From NCBI RefSeq assembly GCF_003990975.1, contig NZ_RZJR01000010.1:1-64000 (forward strand): a stretch of 64,000 nt of DNA, in the 5' to 3' direction. The notes below the pieces were generated by a model. That model saw only the letters and a list, made by a program, of their open reading frames with translations. It did not search any database and was not told the DNA's origin. Made by a program: the position numbers and the translations under genes. This stretch comes from Cohnella sp. AR92. GTDB taxonomy: Bacteria > Bacillota > Bacilli > Paenibacillales > Paenibacillaceae. This document shows, one piece after another, positions 35,984 through 49,257 of the stretch. Within the stretch, counting starts at the first letter, position 1. The number at the start of each line of letters is the position of its first letter.

Positions 35984-37006
35984 ATGAGCAAGATCCTGCA
36001 AGTACAGAAGAAGCTTGTCCCTGACGTGCTCCAAGTCATGAAGAAGAGATACGATATCCTTCACCGGATTCTGATCTCGGGCACGATGGGGCGCCGCACG
36101 CTTGCCGCGAATCTCGATCTTACCGAGCGAACGCTGCGAGCCGAGCTGGATCTGCTTCGGGAACAAGGCCTGCTGGAAGCGGGAACGGCCGGCATGACGC
36201 TCAGCGAAGCCGGCAAGCATCTGCTCGAAGAGATGGAGCCCCTCGTCAAAGAGCTGTTCGGTCTCTCGGAGCTTGAAGAAGCGGTTCGCGCGAAGTTCGG
36301 CTTGCGCAAGGTCGTCGTCGTTGCAGGAGACTCGGACGTCTCGGACGAGGTGAAGAGGGAGATCGGAAGAATCGGAGGGCGGGTTCTCAGCCAGTCGCTC
36401 ACGCCGGGCGACATCGTCGCCGTCATGGGCGGGACGACCATGGCCCGCATGGCCGCGCATTTCAAAGTATCCTCTCCGCTCCAGGACAATTGGTTCGTGC
36501 CGGCAAGAGGCGGACTTGGGGAGAGCGTGGATTACCAAGCCAACACGATCGCCGCCGAGCTGGCCAAGAAGACGGGAACTCGCTCCCGGATGCTTCACGT
36601 GCCGGATCACCTCAGCGAGGAAGCGTACCAGACCATCATGATGGAACCGAACGTGAGGGAAGTCGTGGATATGATCCGCCGGGCGCAGATCGTCGTTCAC
36701 GGCATCGGGGACGCTTCCGCGATGGCAAGAAGACGGAAGCTGGATGAGCAAACGATCGAAGCGCTGCTGCAGGACGGGGCTCTGGCCGAAGCTTTCGGCT
36801 ACTACTTCAATCGCGAAGGCAAGGTCATGCATCGCATGACGAATGCCGGACTGCACCTCGAGGACATCGAAGCCGCAAGAACGGTCATCGGGCTCGCCGG
36901 CGGCCGAAGCAAGGGAAGCGCCATTGCCGCGGTATTGAAGTTCGGACACGACGATATTCTCGTGACGGACGAGGCGGCGGCCGAGGAAGCTCTAAAGCAC
37001 GTCTGA
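35984..37006 (+). CDS. cggR: Central glycolytic genes regulator
   Basis: A 340-residue repressor of the SorC family. An N-terminal winged helix-turn-helix (GTMGRRTLAANLDLTERTLRAEL, near 34-57) precedes the sugar-phosphate-binding domain (VVVAGDSDVSDEVKREIG, GDIVAVMGGTTMARMA, FVPARGGLGESVDYQANTIA). In Bacillus it represses gapA-pgk-tpiA-gpmI-eno and is released by fructose-1,6-bisphosphate. Its own operator is upstream and gapA is 103 nt downstream, as expected. The ATG at 35984 follows AGGGGGAAGC. Confidence 0.95.
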   Translation: MSKILQVQKKLVPDVLQVMKKRYDILHRILISGTMGRRTLAANLDLTERTLRAELDLLREQGLLEAGTAGMTLSEAGKHLLEEMEPLVKELFGLSELEEAVRAKFGLRKVVVVAGDSDVSDEVKREIGRIGGRVLSQSLTPGDIVAVMGGTTMARMAAHFKVSSPLQDNWFVPARGGLGESVDYQANTIAAELAKKTGTRSRMLHVPDHLSEEAYQTIMMEPNVREVVDMIRRAQIVVHGIGDASAMARRRKLDEQTIEALLQDGALAEAFGYYFNREGKVMHRMTNAGLHLEDIEAARTVIGLAGGRSKGSAIAAVLKFGHDDILVTDEAAAEEALKHV

Positions 37007-37042
37007 CGGGAGCGTCAAGAAAAGAAGGAACTTACGCAGTGA

Positions 37043-38116
<1,074 letters not shown>

Positions 38117-38268
38117 GACTCGCTTCAACCCTATCTATAACCAATAACGCTTAAAGAGGAGACGAACGTTCTCCTCTTTAACGCCGTTTATAAGTTGTTC
38201 AGAATACGCTACTTACGCCTTTGTCCCTTTCTGAATAACCGAGGCAAAGCTTCTCCGGCGCCATCTTG

Positions 38269-38285
38269 ACGCCGTTGGCGTTTTT
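38269..38285 (+). terminator. Small hairpin before pgk (possible attenuator or processing site)
   Basis: The short stem ACGCC-GTT-GGCGT runs into TTTTT. A larger A+T-ended hairpin, AAAGAGGAGA...TCTCCTCTTT, lies at about 38154-38180. Together they occupy the 204-nt gapA-pgk gap and may cause partial termination or mRNA processing, as known for cggR-gapA transcripts. Confidence 0.45.
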
Positions 38286-38320
38286 GCTTGAGATACGAAC
38301 TTATAGGAGGAGAGCTTACC

Positions 38321-40268
<1,948 letters not shown>

Positions 40269-40269
40269 C

Positions 40270-41808
40270 ATGGCTGCACCGAAACCGGTAGCCCTTATTA
40301 TTCTCGACGGCTTCGGCCTTCGCGAAGAGACTCACGGCAACGCCGTCGCTCAAGCGAAGAAGCCGGTGTTCGATCGCCTGTGGGCGACTTATCCACACAC
40401 GCAGCTTACGGCGCAAGGCGAAGCGGTCGGCCTTCCGGAAGGCCAGATGGGCAACTCCGAGGTCGGACACCTGAACATCGGTGCCGGACGCGTTGTCTAT
40501 CAAGACCTGACTCGCATTACGAAGTCGATCCGCGAGGGAGATTTCTTCGAGAACACGACGCTGCTCGGCGCGGTTCGCCATGCCAAGGAGAACGGCAAGA
40601 AGCTTCACCTCTACGGTCTGCTCTCCGATGGCGGCGTGCACAGCCACATCGCGCATCTGTTTGCTCTTCTTGAGCTTGCGAAGAAGGAGTCCCTCTCCGA
40701 GGTGTACATTCACGCGTTCCTGGACGGACGCGACGTCGCTCCGGACAGCGCGGTAGGCTATCTGACGCAACTCCAAGACAAGATCAAGGAGATCGGCGTC
40801 GGCCGGATCGCGACCGTTCAAGGCCGCTACTATGCCATGGACCGCGATAAGCGCTGGGAGCGCACGGAGAAATCCTATCGCGCGATGGTTTACGGCGATG
40901 GACCGACGTATACGGATCCGATCCTTGCAGTGAAGGAATCGTACGAGAAGTCGGTCATGGACGAGTTCGTTATGCCGACGGTCATCGTCGGAGAAGACGG
41001 CAAGCCGGTCGGACTGGTGGAATCGGAAGACGCCGTCGTCTTCTTCAACTTCCGTCCGGACCGTGCGATCCAGCTGTCGAACGTCTTCACGAACGAGGAC
41101 TTCCGCGGCTTCGATCGCGGCGACAAGTTCCCGAAGAAGCTGTACTTCGTCTGCCTGACGCTGTTCGCGGAATCGGTCGGAGGCTTCGTCGCTTACAAGC
41201 CGAAGGAGCTCGACAACACCTATGGCGAGGTTCTCGTGCAACACGGCAAGACGCAGCTCCGCATCGCGGAGACGGAGAAGTACCCGCACGTGACCTTCTT
41301 CTTCAGCGGCGGCCGCGATGTTCAGCTTCCGGGCGAGACTCGCGTACTTATCAATTCGCCTAAGGTCGCTACCTATGACCTGCAGCCGGAGATGAGCGCC
41401 TATGAAGTGGCGGCGGCTGCGGTGAAGGAGATCGAATCCGACAAACATGACGCGATCGTCCTGAACTTCGCGAACCCGGACATGGTCGGCCACTCCGGCA
41501 TGCTGGAGCCGACGATCAAGGCGGTCGAAGCGACTGACGAATGCCTTGGCAAAGTCGTTGACGCGATTCTCGCGAAGGGCGGCGTGGCCGTCATCATCGC
41601 GGACCACGGCAACGCCGACATGGTCATCGACGACCAAGGCCGTCCGTTCACGGCGCACACGACGAACCCGGTTCCGTTCATCGTAACGAAGCCTGGCGTC
41701 GAGCTGCATAACGACGGCGCACTGGCCGACGTTGCCCCTACGCTGCTGAAGCTCTTGGAGCTGCCGCAGCCGAAGGAAATGACCGGCAAGTCCATGATCA
41801 AGAATTAA
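40270..41808 (+). CDS. gpmI: 2,3-bisphosphoglycerate-independent phosphoglycerate mutase
   Basis: A 512-residue manganese enzyme of the alkaline-phosphatase fold. [11 protein letters not shown] gives the first metal aspartate, [15 protein letters not shown] contains the phospho-serine near residue 61, and the second metal cluster is in [14 protein letters not shown] and HTTNPVPFI. It interconverts 3- and 2-phosphoglycerate. It lies between tpiA and eno, in the standard Bacillus glycolytic order. Confidence 0.97.
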   Translation: MAAPKPVALIILDGFGLREETHGNAVAQAKKPVFDRLWATYPHTQLTAQGEAVGLPEGQMGNSEVGHLNIGAGRVVYQDLTRITKSIREGDFFENTTLLGAVRHAKENGKKLHLYGLLSDGGVHSHIAHLFALLELAKKESLSEVYIHAFLDGRDVAPDSAVGYLTQLQDKIKEIGVGRIATVQGRYYAMDRDKRWERTEKSYRAMVYGDGPTYTDPILAVKESYEKSVMDEFVMPTVIVGEDGKPVGLVESEDAVVFFNFRPDRAIQLSNVFTNEDFRGFDRGDKFPKKLYFVCLTLFAESVGGFVAYKPKELDNTYGEVLVQHGKTQLRIAETEKYPHVTFFFSGGRDVQLPGETRVLINSPKVATYDLQPEMSAYEVAAAAVKEIESDKHDAIVLNFANPDMVGHSGMLEPTIKAVEATDECLGKVVDAILAKGGVAVIIADHGNADMVIDDQGRPFTAHTTNPVPFIVTKPGVELHNDGALADVAPTLLKLLELPQPKEMTGKSMIKN

Positions 41809-41899
41809 TCAAGCCATCGCAAGGCAACGCTCGAGCTGAATTCCGCGGCGCCGCTGCAGAGGCGCCGCCGGGCAGAGCGGAAGACGGGGGAGCCCGCAG

Positions 41900-41928
41900 T
41901 TGCGAAGCTGCCCTCAGATGTCGATAAT
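41900..41928 (+). promoter_or_regulatory. Possible internal promoter of eno
   Basis: TTGCGA (41900-41905) and GATAAT (41923-41928) are spaced by 17 nt in the 158-nt gpmI-eno gap. eno may thus be transcribed both from here and from the upstream operon. Confidence 0.5.
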
Positions 41929-41966
41929 AGAGATGGTAAAATATAAGACGAGGAGTGTTTTCCTAA

Positions 41967-43259
<1,293 letters not shown>

Positions 43260-43277
43260 GATACAGCGAAACGACAT

Positions 43278-43317
43278 AATCCCCAAGCTCGCCGTAAGGC
43301 GGGTCTTGGGGATTTCT
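43278..43317. terminator. Bidirectional terminator between eno and the DinB gene
   Basis: AATCCCCAAGCTCGCC pairs with GGCGGGTCTTGGGGATT around GTAA. It lies between convergent genes. Confidence 0.8.
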
Positions 43318-43330
43318 GCTGTTTACGGGA

Positions 43331-43813
43331 TCAGAGGTTGGGCGAGATCAATCCTTTGCGGATGAGGTTGGCGGAGACGGGAGCTCTGCCCAGCTCGCGC
43401 GCCCAGACGGACAACTGGCCGATATGATGAATCTCGTGCGCAATGACGTGGCGAACGATCTCTCCCCAGGCATGCGCTTCGATGGTGCCGTCCTGCCGCT
43501 CAGTGTAAACAGGACGCGTCTCCATGGAGTCGTTCCAGGCATCCACGAATTCCGCGACCTCCTCGTGGAACTTGGCGTCCAGCTCCCGAACCTTTTCCAA
43601 TGTCGAAAAGTTCTCGAAGGGCTCCTCGAAGTCCGGTTTGCCGTTCATCACCCGAATCCAGCTCCACTCGACGTCGACGATATGGAAGAGCGTCTTCAGG
43701 ATGCTTCCAACGCCGCCTGTCCGCTCCTTAGTCAATTCCTCGTGAGTAAGCTCTTCGCACCACTGATACCACTGCTCTCTGACGACCCAGTTATAACGGA
43801 AAAAGGTAAGCAT
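43331..43813 (-). CDS. DinB-family four-helix-bundle protein
   Basis: A 160-residue putative metal-dependent protein of the DinB/YfiT class. The histidines expected for the metal site are seen in LKTLFHIVDVEWSW near residue 43 and HVIAHEIHHIGQL near 125-137. The family includes thiol-dependent transferases, but the substrate here is unknown. The ATG at 43813 has AGGAGG upstream (plus-strand CCTCCT at 43821). It is a single gene convergent with eno. Confidence 0.85.
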   Translation of the reverse strand: MLTFFRYNWVVREQWYQWCEELTHEELTKERTGGVGSILKTLFHIVDVEWSWIRVMNGKPDFEEPFENFSTLEKVRELDAKFHEEVAEFVDAWNDSMETRPVYTERQDGTIEAHAWGEIVRHVIAHEIHHIGQLSVWARELGRAPVSANLIRKGLISPNL

Positions 43814-43865
43814 AAGGAAACCTCCTCGACGAATGCGAATGCATGTGCCAATTGTACCCTATAAT

Positions 43866-43905
43866 AGAAAACCCGGACAGGCCATGATCGGGCGCCGTCC
43901 GGGTT
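43866..43905 (-). terminator. Terminator of the SLH-like exported protein gene
   Basis: AACCCGGAC (43870-43878) pairs with GTCCGGGTT (43897-43905). On the minus strand it ends in TTTTC. It lies 27 nt past the stop at 43932. Confidence 0.75.
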
Positions 43906-43931
43906 GATTGCAGTTCCATATGACGTTCCGA

Positions 43932-45320
43932 TTAGAGAGACTCCCCGTTCAAATACCGGTAGAACGGAGCGTCTACCCAGAAATCATAGTGCTCCACCGT
44001 GACGGACGGATCGATCGACTTGAAGCCGTCGATCACCGCTTGGGACTGTTCCTTCAGAGAGAAGGACTGCGCATAGTAGCGGCCGAGTTGGATCTTGTTG
44101 TTGCTGATCACTTGATATTCGGGAAGAGCGGTCAACGAGTAATACAGCGGCTGCCACCAGGAGCCGTAGATCAGGCCGGACGGATTCTCTTGATTCTTCT
44201 TGGCATAGGAGAGAATGATGTCATTGAAGCGCTGCTTATCGGCTGCGCTATCGAATTCGAAGGCGATGTCGTACTCCTTCGCGTATTCGATGTAGTTGCC
44301 GTTCGCGATCTGGCGAACCTCGTACAGGTCGGATTGGCCCGGATCGCCCCACTCCTTCAGGTAGACGAAGGCGGATGTCTTGGGCTCAAGCTGCACCTTG
44401 GCGTCGATGCCCTCGCTGTTCAGCAGGCCGATAAGCTGCACGGCATGCGTCAGATCGGAGTGGCCGTAGACAAGGGACAGGGAATCCACGAAGTTGGCTT
44501 CATAAGCGGAGTCTTTGAGGTTGTAGCCGGTCACCAGGTTGTTCTCCAGCGCGGTATCGACGATCTTCTGCAGCTCTTCGGACCGAATGATAACGGAGGA
44601 TCGGAAGGCGTCCGTCAGCTTCAGATAGATATCCGCGTCGCTAGCGTAGCCGATATAGTGCTTAAACTCGCCCTTGAAGCTAAGAACCTTGCCGATCAGG
44701 GTGGAGACCAGGCTGGAAGTCGCGCGCGCGTTCGGCTGAAGGTCGGAATAGTAAGCGGCAGGAAGCAGCTGGGTGTCGACGGCAGCCGCCAGCTCTTGCT
44801 TCGCCTGAAGGCTTAGAGAGCCTGCCTTTACGGGGAGCTTGCCAAGGGATTTAGCCGCTTTGGTCTCCGGGTAGGAATAAGCCAATTCCTTCAGATCGGC
44901 CGCCTTGAGAGCGATCTGCACGGCATTGACGGCGCTGAGCGGCTGGAGCGCGTTCACCGTGTCCGAGGTTAGTACGCCATGCTGATAGAGCGCTTTGGCC
45001 GCGCTATAGTAGGGACTCGTCGAAGCCAGATCGGCGAAGGCGACCGGCTCCTCCGAAGGCGCCAGGCCGAGCGCCTTGACGAGGGCGTTCAGGAATTCCC
45101 CCTTGGTGACGGAGGCGGAGAGCGTAATTCCGAATTTGTCCTGGAGGAAAATCGAATATTCCGCCGAGGAGACCGAGCTGTCTCCGGCCTTGCCGGAAGA
45201 GAACGAGGAATGGCCGCCCGCTTGCGCGGCGGAAGCGTAGCTTGGGACGACGAGGGCGGCGGATAACGCGGCAATTAGCAGAAGCTTTCTTGCGGCTGGG
45301 GCTTGCATGGCGAATCTCAT
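43932..45320 (-). CDS. Exported protein with SLH-like N-terminal region
   Basis: A 462-residue secreted protein. A signal peptide covers about residues 1-33 (KLLLIAALSAALVVPSYASAAQA). Residues 50-140 resemble S-layer homology repeats (VTKGEFLNALVKALGL, AFADLASTSPYYSAAKALYQHGVL, LSAVNAVQIALKAADL). The remaining 320 residues contain tyrosine- and aspartate-rich segments I cannot assign. The ATG at 45320 is chosen for AGGAGG (plus-strand CCTCCT at 45329-45334); upstream in-frame codons have no site. It is monocistronic. Wall attachment is inferred from the SLH-like part. Confidence 0.7.
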   Translation of the reverse strand: MRFAMQAPAARKLLLIAALSAALVVPSYASAAQAGGHSSFSSGKAGDSSVSSAEYSIFLQDKFGITLSASVTKGEFLNALVKALGLAPSEEPVAFADLASTSPYYSAAKALYQHGVLTSDTVNALQPLSAVNAVQIALKAADLKELAYSYPETKAAKSLGKLPVKAGSLSLQAKQELAAAVDTQLLPAAYYSDLQPNARATSSLVSTLIGKVLSFKGEFKHYIGYASDADIYLKLTDAFRSSVIIRSEELQKIVDTALENNLVTGYNLKDSAYEANFVDSLSLVYGHSDLTHAVQLIGLLNSEGIDAKVQLEPKTSAFVYLKEWGDPGQSDLYEVRQIANGNYIEYAKEYDIAFEFDSAADKQRFNDIILSYAKKNQENPSGLIYGSWWQPLYYSLTALPEYQVISNNKIQLGRYYAQSFSLKEQSQAVIDGFKSIDPSVTVEHYDFWVDAPFYRYLNGESL

Positions 45321-45580
45321 CGTAAAACCTCCTATGTAATTAAATCTTACCGGATTAGTAGGAATATAGTAGCACCGGATTTCCGGCTCTGTCAACGAAC
45401 TTTTCAGGCTAGAGGGCTCGCCAAATGCCATAAGAACACAGCACAATCCGCTATCTCCGGATGACAGCGGTTTCGTTATAATGAAGTCAGTTGAAACGGC
45501 ATGTACGGCGGACCCTTAGGACGGTTGCCGAATGGTTCGGACGGCTGCATGCCCTAACCAGAACAAGGCGGTGCTTACCC

Positions 45581-46339
45581 ATGGCAAAACCTCAATTCGG
45601 CATTCAAATGTATTCGGTACGCGACCTGTGCCAGCAGGATTACCTCGGAACGATTCGCAAGATCGCGGACATCGGCTACAAGAACGTTGAGCTTGCAGGC
45701 TATTACGGCGTATCGGCGAAGGAACTGAAGGCGGCGCTGGCGGATGCCGGACTCACGGCGAATTCGGCTCACATCGGCTTGAACTACAACGAATCGATCT
45801 CCGAGCAAGTAAAGCGCCAGCTCGAGTACGCTCAAGAGCTTGGCCTGAAGCGCTATATCGTTCCGTTCTACCCGCTGCAGGAAGAGACGACGGAGGACGG
45901 CTTGGCCAAGATGGCGTCGATCCTGACGGAAGCGGCGGAGATCGTGACGGCCGGCGGGCTCGAGTTCGGCTATCACAACCATGCGTTCGAATTCGCGAAG
46001 ATCGGCGGCGTCGCGGCTATCGACCTGCTCTTCGAGCGCCTGTCTCCGGAGCTTGTCTTCGCCGAGTTCGACCTGGGCTGGGTGAAGGTCGGCGGCGAGG
46101 ATCCGGCAGCTTACCTGCGCAAGTACGAAGGAAGAGTTCCGGTCGTGCACGCGAAGGACTTCAAGGCAGACGGTACCGACACCGAGATCGGCCGCGGCAC
46201 GGTAGATTGGGATTCCGCGCTGCAAGCCGCGGAAGAGACGGGCGTCGAATACGTCATTATCGAGCAGGAGCATTACGACGTCGGCTCGCTCGAGAGCGCG
46301 AAGCTGAACTATGCTTGGTTCAAGGAACGCGGCTGGTAA
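45581..46339 (+). CDS. Sugar phosphate isomerase/epimerase (xylose-isomerase-like TIM barrel)
   Basis: A 252-residue protein of the AP-endonuclease-2/IolE type barrel. FGIQMYSVRDL opens the first strand, followed by GYKNVELAGYYG, LEFGYHNHAFEF with metal-ligand residues, FDLGWVKVGGEDP, VHAKDF and YVIIEQEHYD. These His/Glu/Asp positions suit a divalent metal site. ATG 45581 is the natural start; the frame is open further upstream without a ribosome site. It has no operon partner, and the sugar is unknown. Confidence 0.88.
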   Translation: MAKPQFGIQMYSVRDLCQQDYLGTIRKIADIGYKNVELAGYYGVSAKELKAALADAGLTANSAHIGLNYNESISEQVKRQLEYAQELGLKRYIVPFYPLQEETTEDGLAKMASILTEAAEIVTAGGLEFGYHNHAFEFAKIGGVAAIDLLFERLSPELVFAEFDLGWVKVGGEDPAAYLRKYEGRVPVVHAKDFKADGTDTEIGRGTVDWDSALQAAEETGVEYVIIEQEHYDVGSLESAKLNYAWFKERGW

Positions 46340-46352
46340 GCCATATTAGCGG

Positions 46353-46406
46353 AAAAGAGAGCAGTCCTAAATCGGCGAACGGCCGATGAAGGGACTGCTC
46401 TTCTTT
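46353..46406. terminator. Bidirectional terminator between isomerase and MFS genes
   Basis: AGAGCAGTCC pairs with GGACTGCTCT, with an inner ATCGGC...GCCGAT stem, between convergent genes. T-rich ends occur on both strands. Confidence 0.8.
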
Positions 46407-46409
46407 GCA

Positions 46410-47612
46410 TTAGGAGGAAGTTGGGCTTTGCGCGGAAGAGAGCATGGGCTCGCGGACGAAGAGTCTGCCGGAGAGGAACGTCGCCAGCGAAGCGGCCAAG
46501 CAGACGGCGGCGAAGATTCCGATCGCCGAATAGCCGCCGAGATGGACGAACATCAGGCCGGCCAGCCAGGCGCCGAGCGTGTTCGCGCCGTTCATGGTCG
46601 CGTTCGCGAGGCTGGAGATCGTGCCGCGAAGCGAGGCGTTCAGCGAGGTGAGCGCCCCCATGACGAGCGGGAACACGATGCCCAGCAGCATGAAGATCGC
46701 GAAGTAGACGGCCGTTGCGGCGGAGACGACGGTCAGGCGGGGAAGCAGGGCGTACAAGGCGATGGCGCCGGTCATGGCGACAGCGACCGCTACTCCGGAG
46801 CCGAGCTTCCGGGCGGCGAGGCTGCTTAGCGTGCTTCCGAGGAGGCTGCCGAGGCCGAGGAAGATCATCGCCGTGCCGATCCGGCCGACCGAGAGGCCGA
46901 AGGAATCGGCCAGCCACTTGCCGGAGAAGGCGAAGGCGGCTCCGCTTCCGAGATGAAGCAGCAGATAAGCGGAGAAGCCTGCCCTTGCTCTTCCGCTGCG
47001 AGCGAGCGGAACATAGCGGCGCAGGATAGAGCCGACGCTCGCAGTCGATTCGGCGGAGGCGGGCATGCTCGGCAAGGCGAAGAAGGCGAAGACGGCCAGC
47101 AGCAGAGAGGCGCACCCGATCGTCCAGAACGGCACGGACCAGCCGCCGGAAGCGAGCCAGCTGCCGATCGGGACGCCGAACGCCTGGGAGGCGGCTAGGC
47201 CCGAGAAGGCGAGGCCCATCGTTCTCGCGATCCGCTGCGGCGGCATGACGGAAGGGATGGAAGCCCACACCTGCGGCGCGGTGAACGCCGCGCTGACGCC
47301 GGCAAGCAGCCGGAACAGGCACATCGTCCAGAAGCCGTTCGCGAAGCCGCACAAGAAAGTGCAGATCGAGAACGCGGTTAGTCCGCACAAGAGAACGATC
47401 CGGCGGTTCCAGCCGTCCGACAAGGGACCGGCGATCAGCGCGAAGAGTGCCGATCCGAGCGCGTAGGCGCTCAGCATCCAGCCCGCCGACTCGGTCGAGA
47501 CGCCGAATTCGGCCTGCAGGGTCGGCAGCAGCGGAGAGACAAGGAAGGTGTCCGTTCCGATCATGAACATGATCAGGAAGAACAGCGCGGGGAATTTGAA
47601 TGCGTTCATCAT
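46410..47612 (-). CDS. MFS transporter, DHA1 type
   Basis: A 400-residue major facilitator with twelve membrane segments. TDTFLVSPLLPTLQAEF in helix 1 and GPLSDGWNRRIVLL in loop 2-3 are typical of sugar-efflux or drug exporters. The ATG at 47612 has AGGAG upstream. It is divergent from the WYL regulator at 47729, with about 117 bp between the starts, so control by that regulator is a reasonable guess. The export substrate is unknown. Confidence 0.87.
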   Translation of the reverse strand: MMNAFKFPALFFLIMFMIGTDTFLVSPLLPTLQAEFGVSTESAGWMLSAYALGSALFALIAGPLSDGWNRRIVLLCGLTAFSICTFLCGFANGFWTMCLFRLLAGVSAAFTAPQVWASIPSVMPPQRIARTMGLAFSGLAASQAFGVPIGSWLASGGWSVPFWTIGCASLLLAVFAFFALPSMPASAESTASVGSILRRYVPLARSGRARAGFSAYLLLHLGSGAAFAFSGKWLADSFGLSVGRIGTAMIFLGLGSLLGSTLSSLAARKLGSGVAVAVAMTGAIALYALLPRLTVVSAATAVYFAIFMLLGIVFPLVMGALTSLNASLRGTISSLANATMNGANTLGAWLAGLMFVHLGGYSAIGIFAAVCLAASLATFLSGRLFVREPMLSSAQSPTSS

Positions 47613-47728
47613 AACCACTCCTAAGGGTATCGTTGCGTTGCGAACCCATCGTAACGCATAATGGTGACAGATTCCGTCAACGATTAACCGGAGACTTACC
47701 GTTATGAATATTAAAGGAGGAACTCGGG

Positions 47729-48709
47729 ATGCCGAAGTCCAAGCGGCTGATGGAGCTGATGATGACGGTCAATCGCAAGCGGCGCTTCAAGGTACAGGAG
47801 CTGGCCGACGAGTTCGGCGTCTCGAAGCGCACGATCCTTCGGGATCTCCAGGAGCTGAGCGAGCTGGGCGTGCCTCTCTATTCCGAGCCGGGGCCCCACG
47901 GCGGCTATCAAGTCGTAAGGGAGAGGGTGCTGCCTCCGATCGCGTTCACCGAAGGGGAGGCGGTGTCGATCTTCTTCGCGGTGGACGCCCTGCGTCACTA
48001 TGTCTCCTTGCCCTTCGAGAGCGAGTCCGCATCTGCGCTGAGCAAGTTCTATCTTCATATGCCGGGCGACGTCCGGGACCGGATCGACGCCATGAAGAAC
48101 CGCGTGGACATCGTGACCCCGAGGAGGAAGCGCGAAGCTCCTTATCTGGCCGCGCTGCTGGACGCCGCGATCCAGGGCCGGGTGCTGCGCATCGATTACG
48201 AATCCCGGGGAGAGAACAAGGAGGACGCTTCTTCCCGTCTTATTCAGCCGATCGGGATTTACGCGAACAACGGCTTGTGGTACTGCCCCGCCTATTGTTT
48301 TCTTCGGGAAGGCGTGAGGGTCTTCCGCTGCGACCGGATCCGAAGCGCGGAGCTTGACGAGTACGGACAGCCGCGTAAGGATCTGGAGGGCAGGCACCTT
48401 GGCAATCGCAAGGAATACGAACCGGGTTTCCCGATAAGTCGTGAGAACGGCACGGGGAGCCTGCGGCTCAGGGTAAGGCTGACTCGGGAAGGGGTTCGCC
48501 GATGCGAGTTGGAGCCTTGGCTGACGGACTGCTTGAGCCTGCTCCCGGACGGAGAAGGGACGTTGGAAGGCCTCATCCCTGCGGATGACCTTCCGTTCTA
48601 TGCCCGGTTCTTCTCCGGATTAGGCCGGGAGGCGCAGGCGGAAGAGCCGGCGGAGCTGCTCGAAGAGATTCGCAAGGAGCTGAAGCGGGTACTCGAACAG
48701 TATGCCTAA
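47729..48709 (+). CDS. HTH/WYL-domain transcriptional regulator (YafY type)
   Basis: A 326-residue regulator. The N-terminal DeoR-like helix-turn-helix is KVQELADEFGVSKRTILRDLQEL at about 22-44. The middle WYL domain includes RVLRIDYESRG, IQPIGIYANNGLWYCPAYC and VFRCDRIRSAEL, and a WCX extension follows. AAAGGAGGAACTC precedes the ATG. It is divergent from the MFS gene. WYL domains often sense small ligands or nucleic acid; none can be named. Confidence 0.88.
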   Translation: MPKSKRLMELMMTVNRKRRFKVQELADEFGVSKRTILRDLQELSELGVPLYSEPGPHGGYQVVRERVLPPIAFTEGEAVSIFFAVDALRHYVSLPFESESASALSKFYLHMPGDVRDRIDAMKNRVDIVTPRRKREAPYLAALLDAAIQGRVLRIDYESRGENKEDASSRLIQPIGIYANNGLWYCPAYCFLREGVRVFRCDRIRSAELDEYGQPRKDLEGRHLGNRKEYEPGFPISRENGTGSLRLRVRLTREGVRRCELEPWLTDCLSLLPDGEGTLEGLIPADDLPFYARFFSGLGREAQAEEPAELLEEIRKELKRVLEQYA

Positions 48710-48740
48710 ACTTCCCGGATGGGTTTTTTGGCCGAGCAGG

Positions 48741-48769
48741 TTGTCACGATATCATGCATATGGTATTAT
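48741..48769 (+). promoter_or_regulatory. Promoter of secG
   Basis: TTGTCA (48741-48746) and TATTAT (48764-48769) are spaced by 17 nt, about 85 nt before the secG start. Confidence 0.65.
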
Positions 48770-48854
48770 GAAAATACTGTTTTTTGTGATAATCTTCGAC
48801 TACTCATATCCGAACTCGCTTCGGTCGCTGTCTTATCTTTAGGAGGTGGATGCA

Positions 48855-49091
48855 TTGGAAATTGCTCTGAAGATCGTTCTGGTTATCTTCGCGATCGGGC
48901 TGATCGGTGTCGTCTTGCTGCAACGCGGGAAGAGCGCAGGTCTGTCGGGCGCCATCTCCGGCGGCGCTGAGCATTTGTTCGGCAAGACGAAGGCTCGCGG
49001 GATGGATTTGCTCCTGCAGCGCGCGACGGTTGTTCTGGCTGTTGGCTTCTTCGTACTGTCGCTGCTCGTAGCCTACTTCGTTTCAAAATAA
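48855..49091 (+). CDS. secG: Preprotein translocase subunit SecG
   Basis: A 78-residue membrane protein with two transmembrane helices flanking the conserved loop [18 protein letters not shown] and FGKTKARG. SecG helps SecYE and SecA translocation. TTG 48855 is chosen because AGGAGG (48841-48846) is eight bases upstream; GTG 48846 overlaps that site, and the ATG at 48850 is out of frame. Its place upstream of rnr-smpB-ssrA matches B. subtilis. Confidence 0.93.
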   Translation: MEIALKIVLVIFAIGLIGVVLLQRGKSAGLSGAISGGAEHLFGKTKARGMDLLLQRATVVLAVGFFVLSLLVAYFVSK

Positions 49092-49110
49092 TTCCATCAT
49101 GACCAACCGA

Positions 49111-49141
49111 AAGCGGGAAGCAGGAGCTTCCCGCTTTTTTT
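49111..49141 (+). terminator. Terminator of secG
   Basis: A perfect 11-bp stem AAGCGGGAAGC-AGGA-GCTTCCCGCTT is followed by a run of T. Confidence 0.92.
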
Positions 49142-49257
49142 GCGTAGGAAGAGCCTGCGGGTAATGTTGAGAGATTTTCCAGGCAGTGGCAGGGTCGGCT
49201 CATCCGGTTGCCAAGCGGGGAAAGCGTATATACTAGTAGCAGGATGAGGTGATGCGG

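Noticed and set aside
35764-36024. 86-codon frame upstream of cggR
   Set aside because: It covers the cggR promoter and CggR operator and overlaps the cggR start; the composition is not protein-like.
46309-47649. 446-codon frame overlapping the MFS gene in another minus-strand frame
   Set aside because: Arg- and Pro-rich shadow; the MFS frame has twelve membrane segments and a proper ribosome site.
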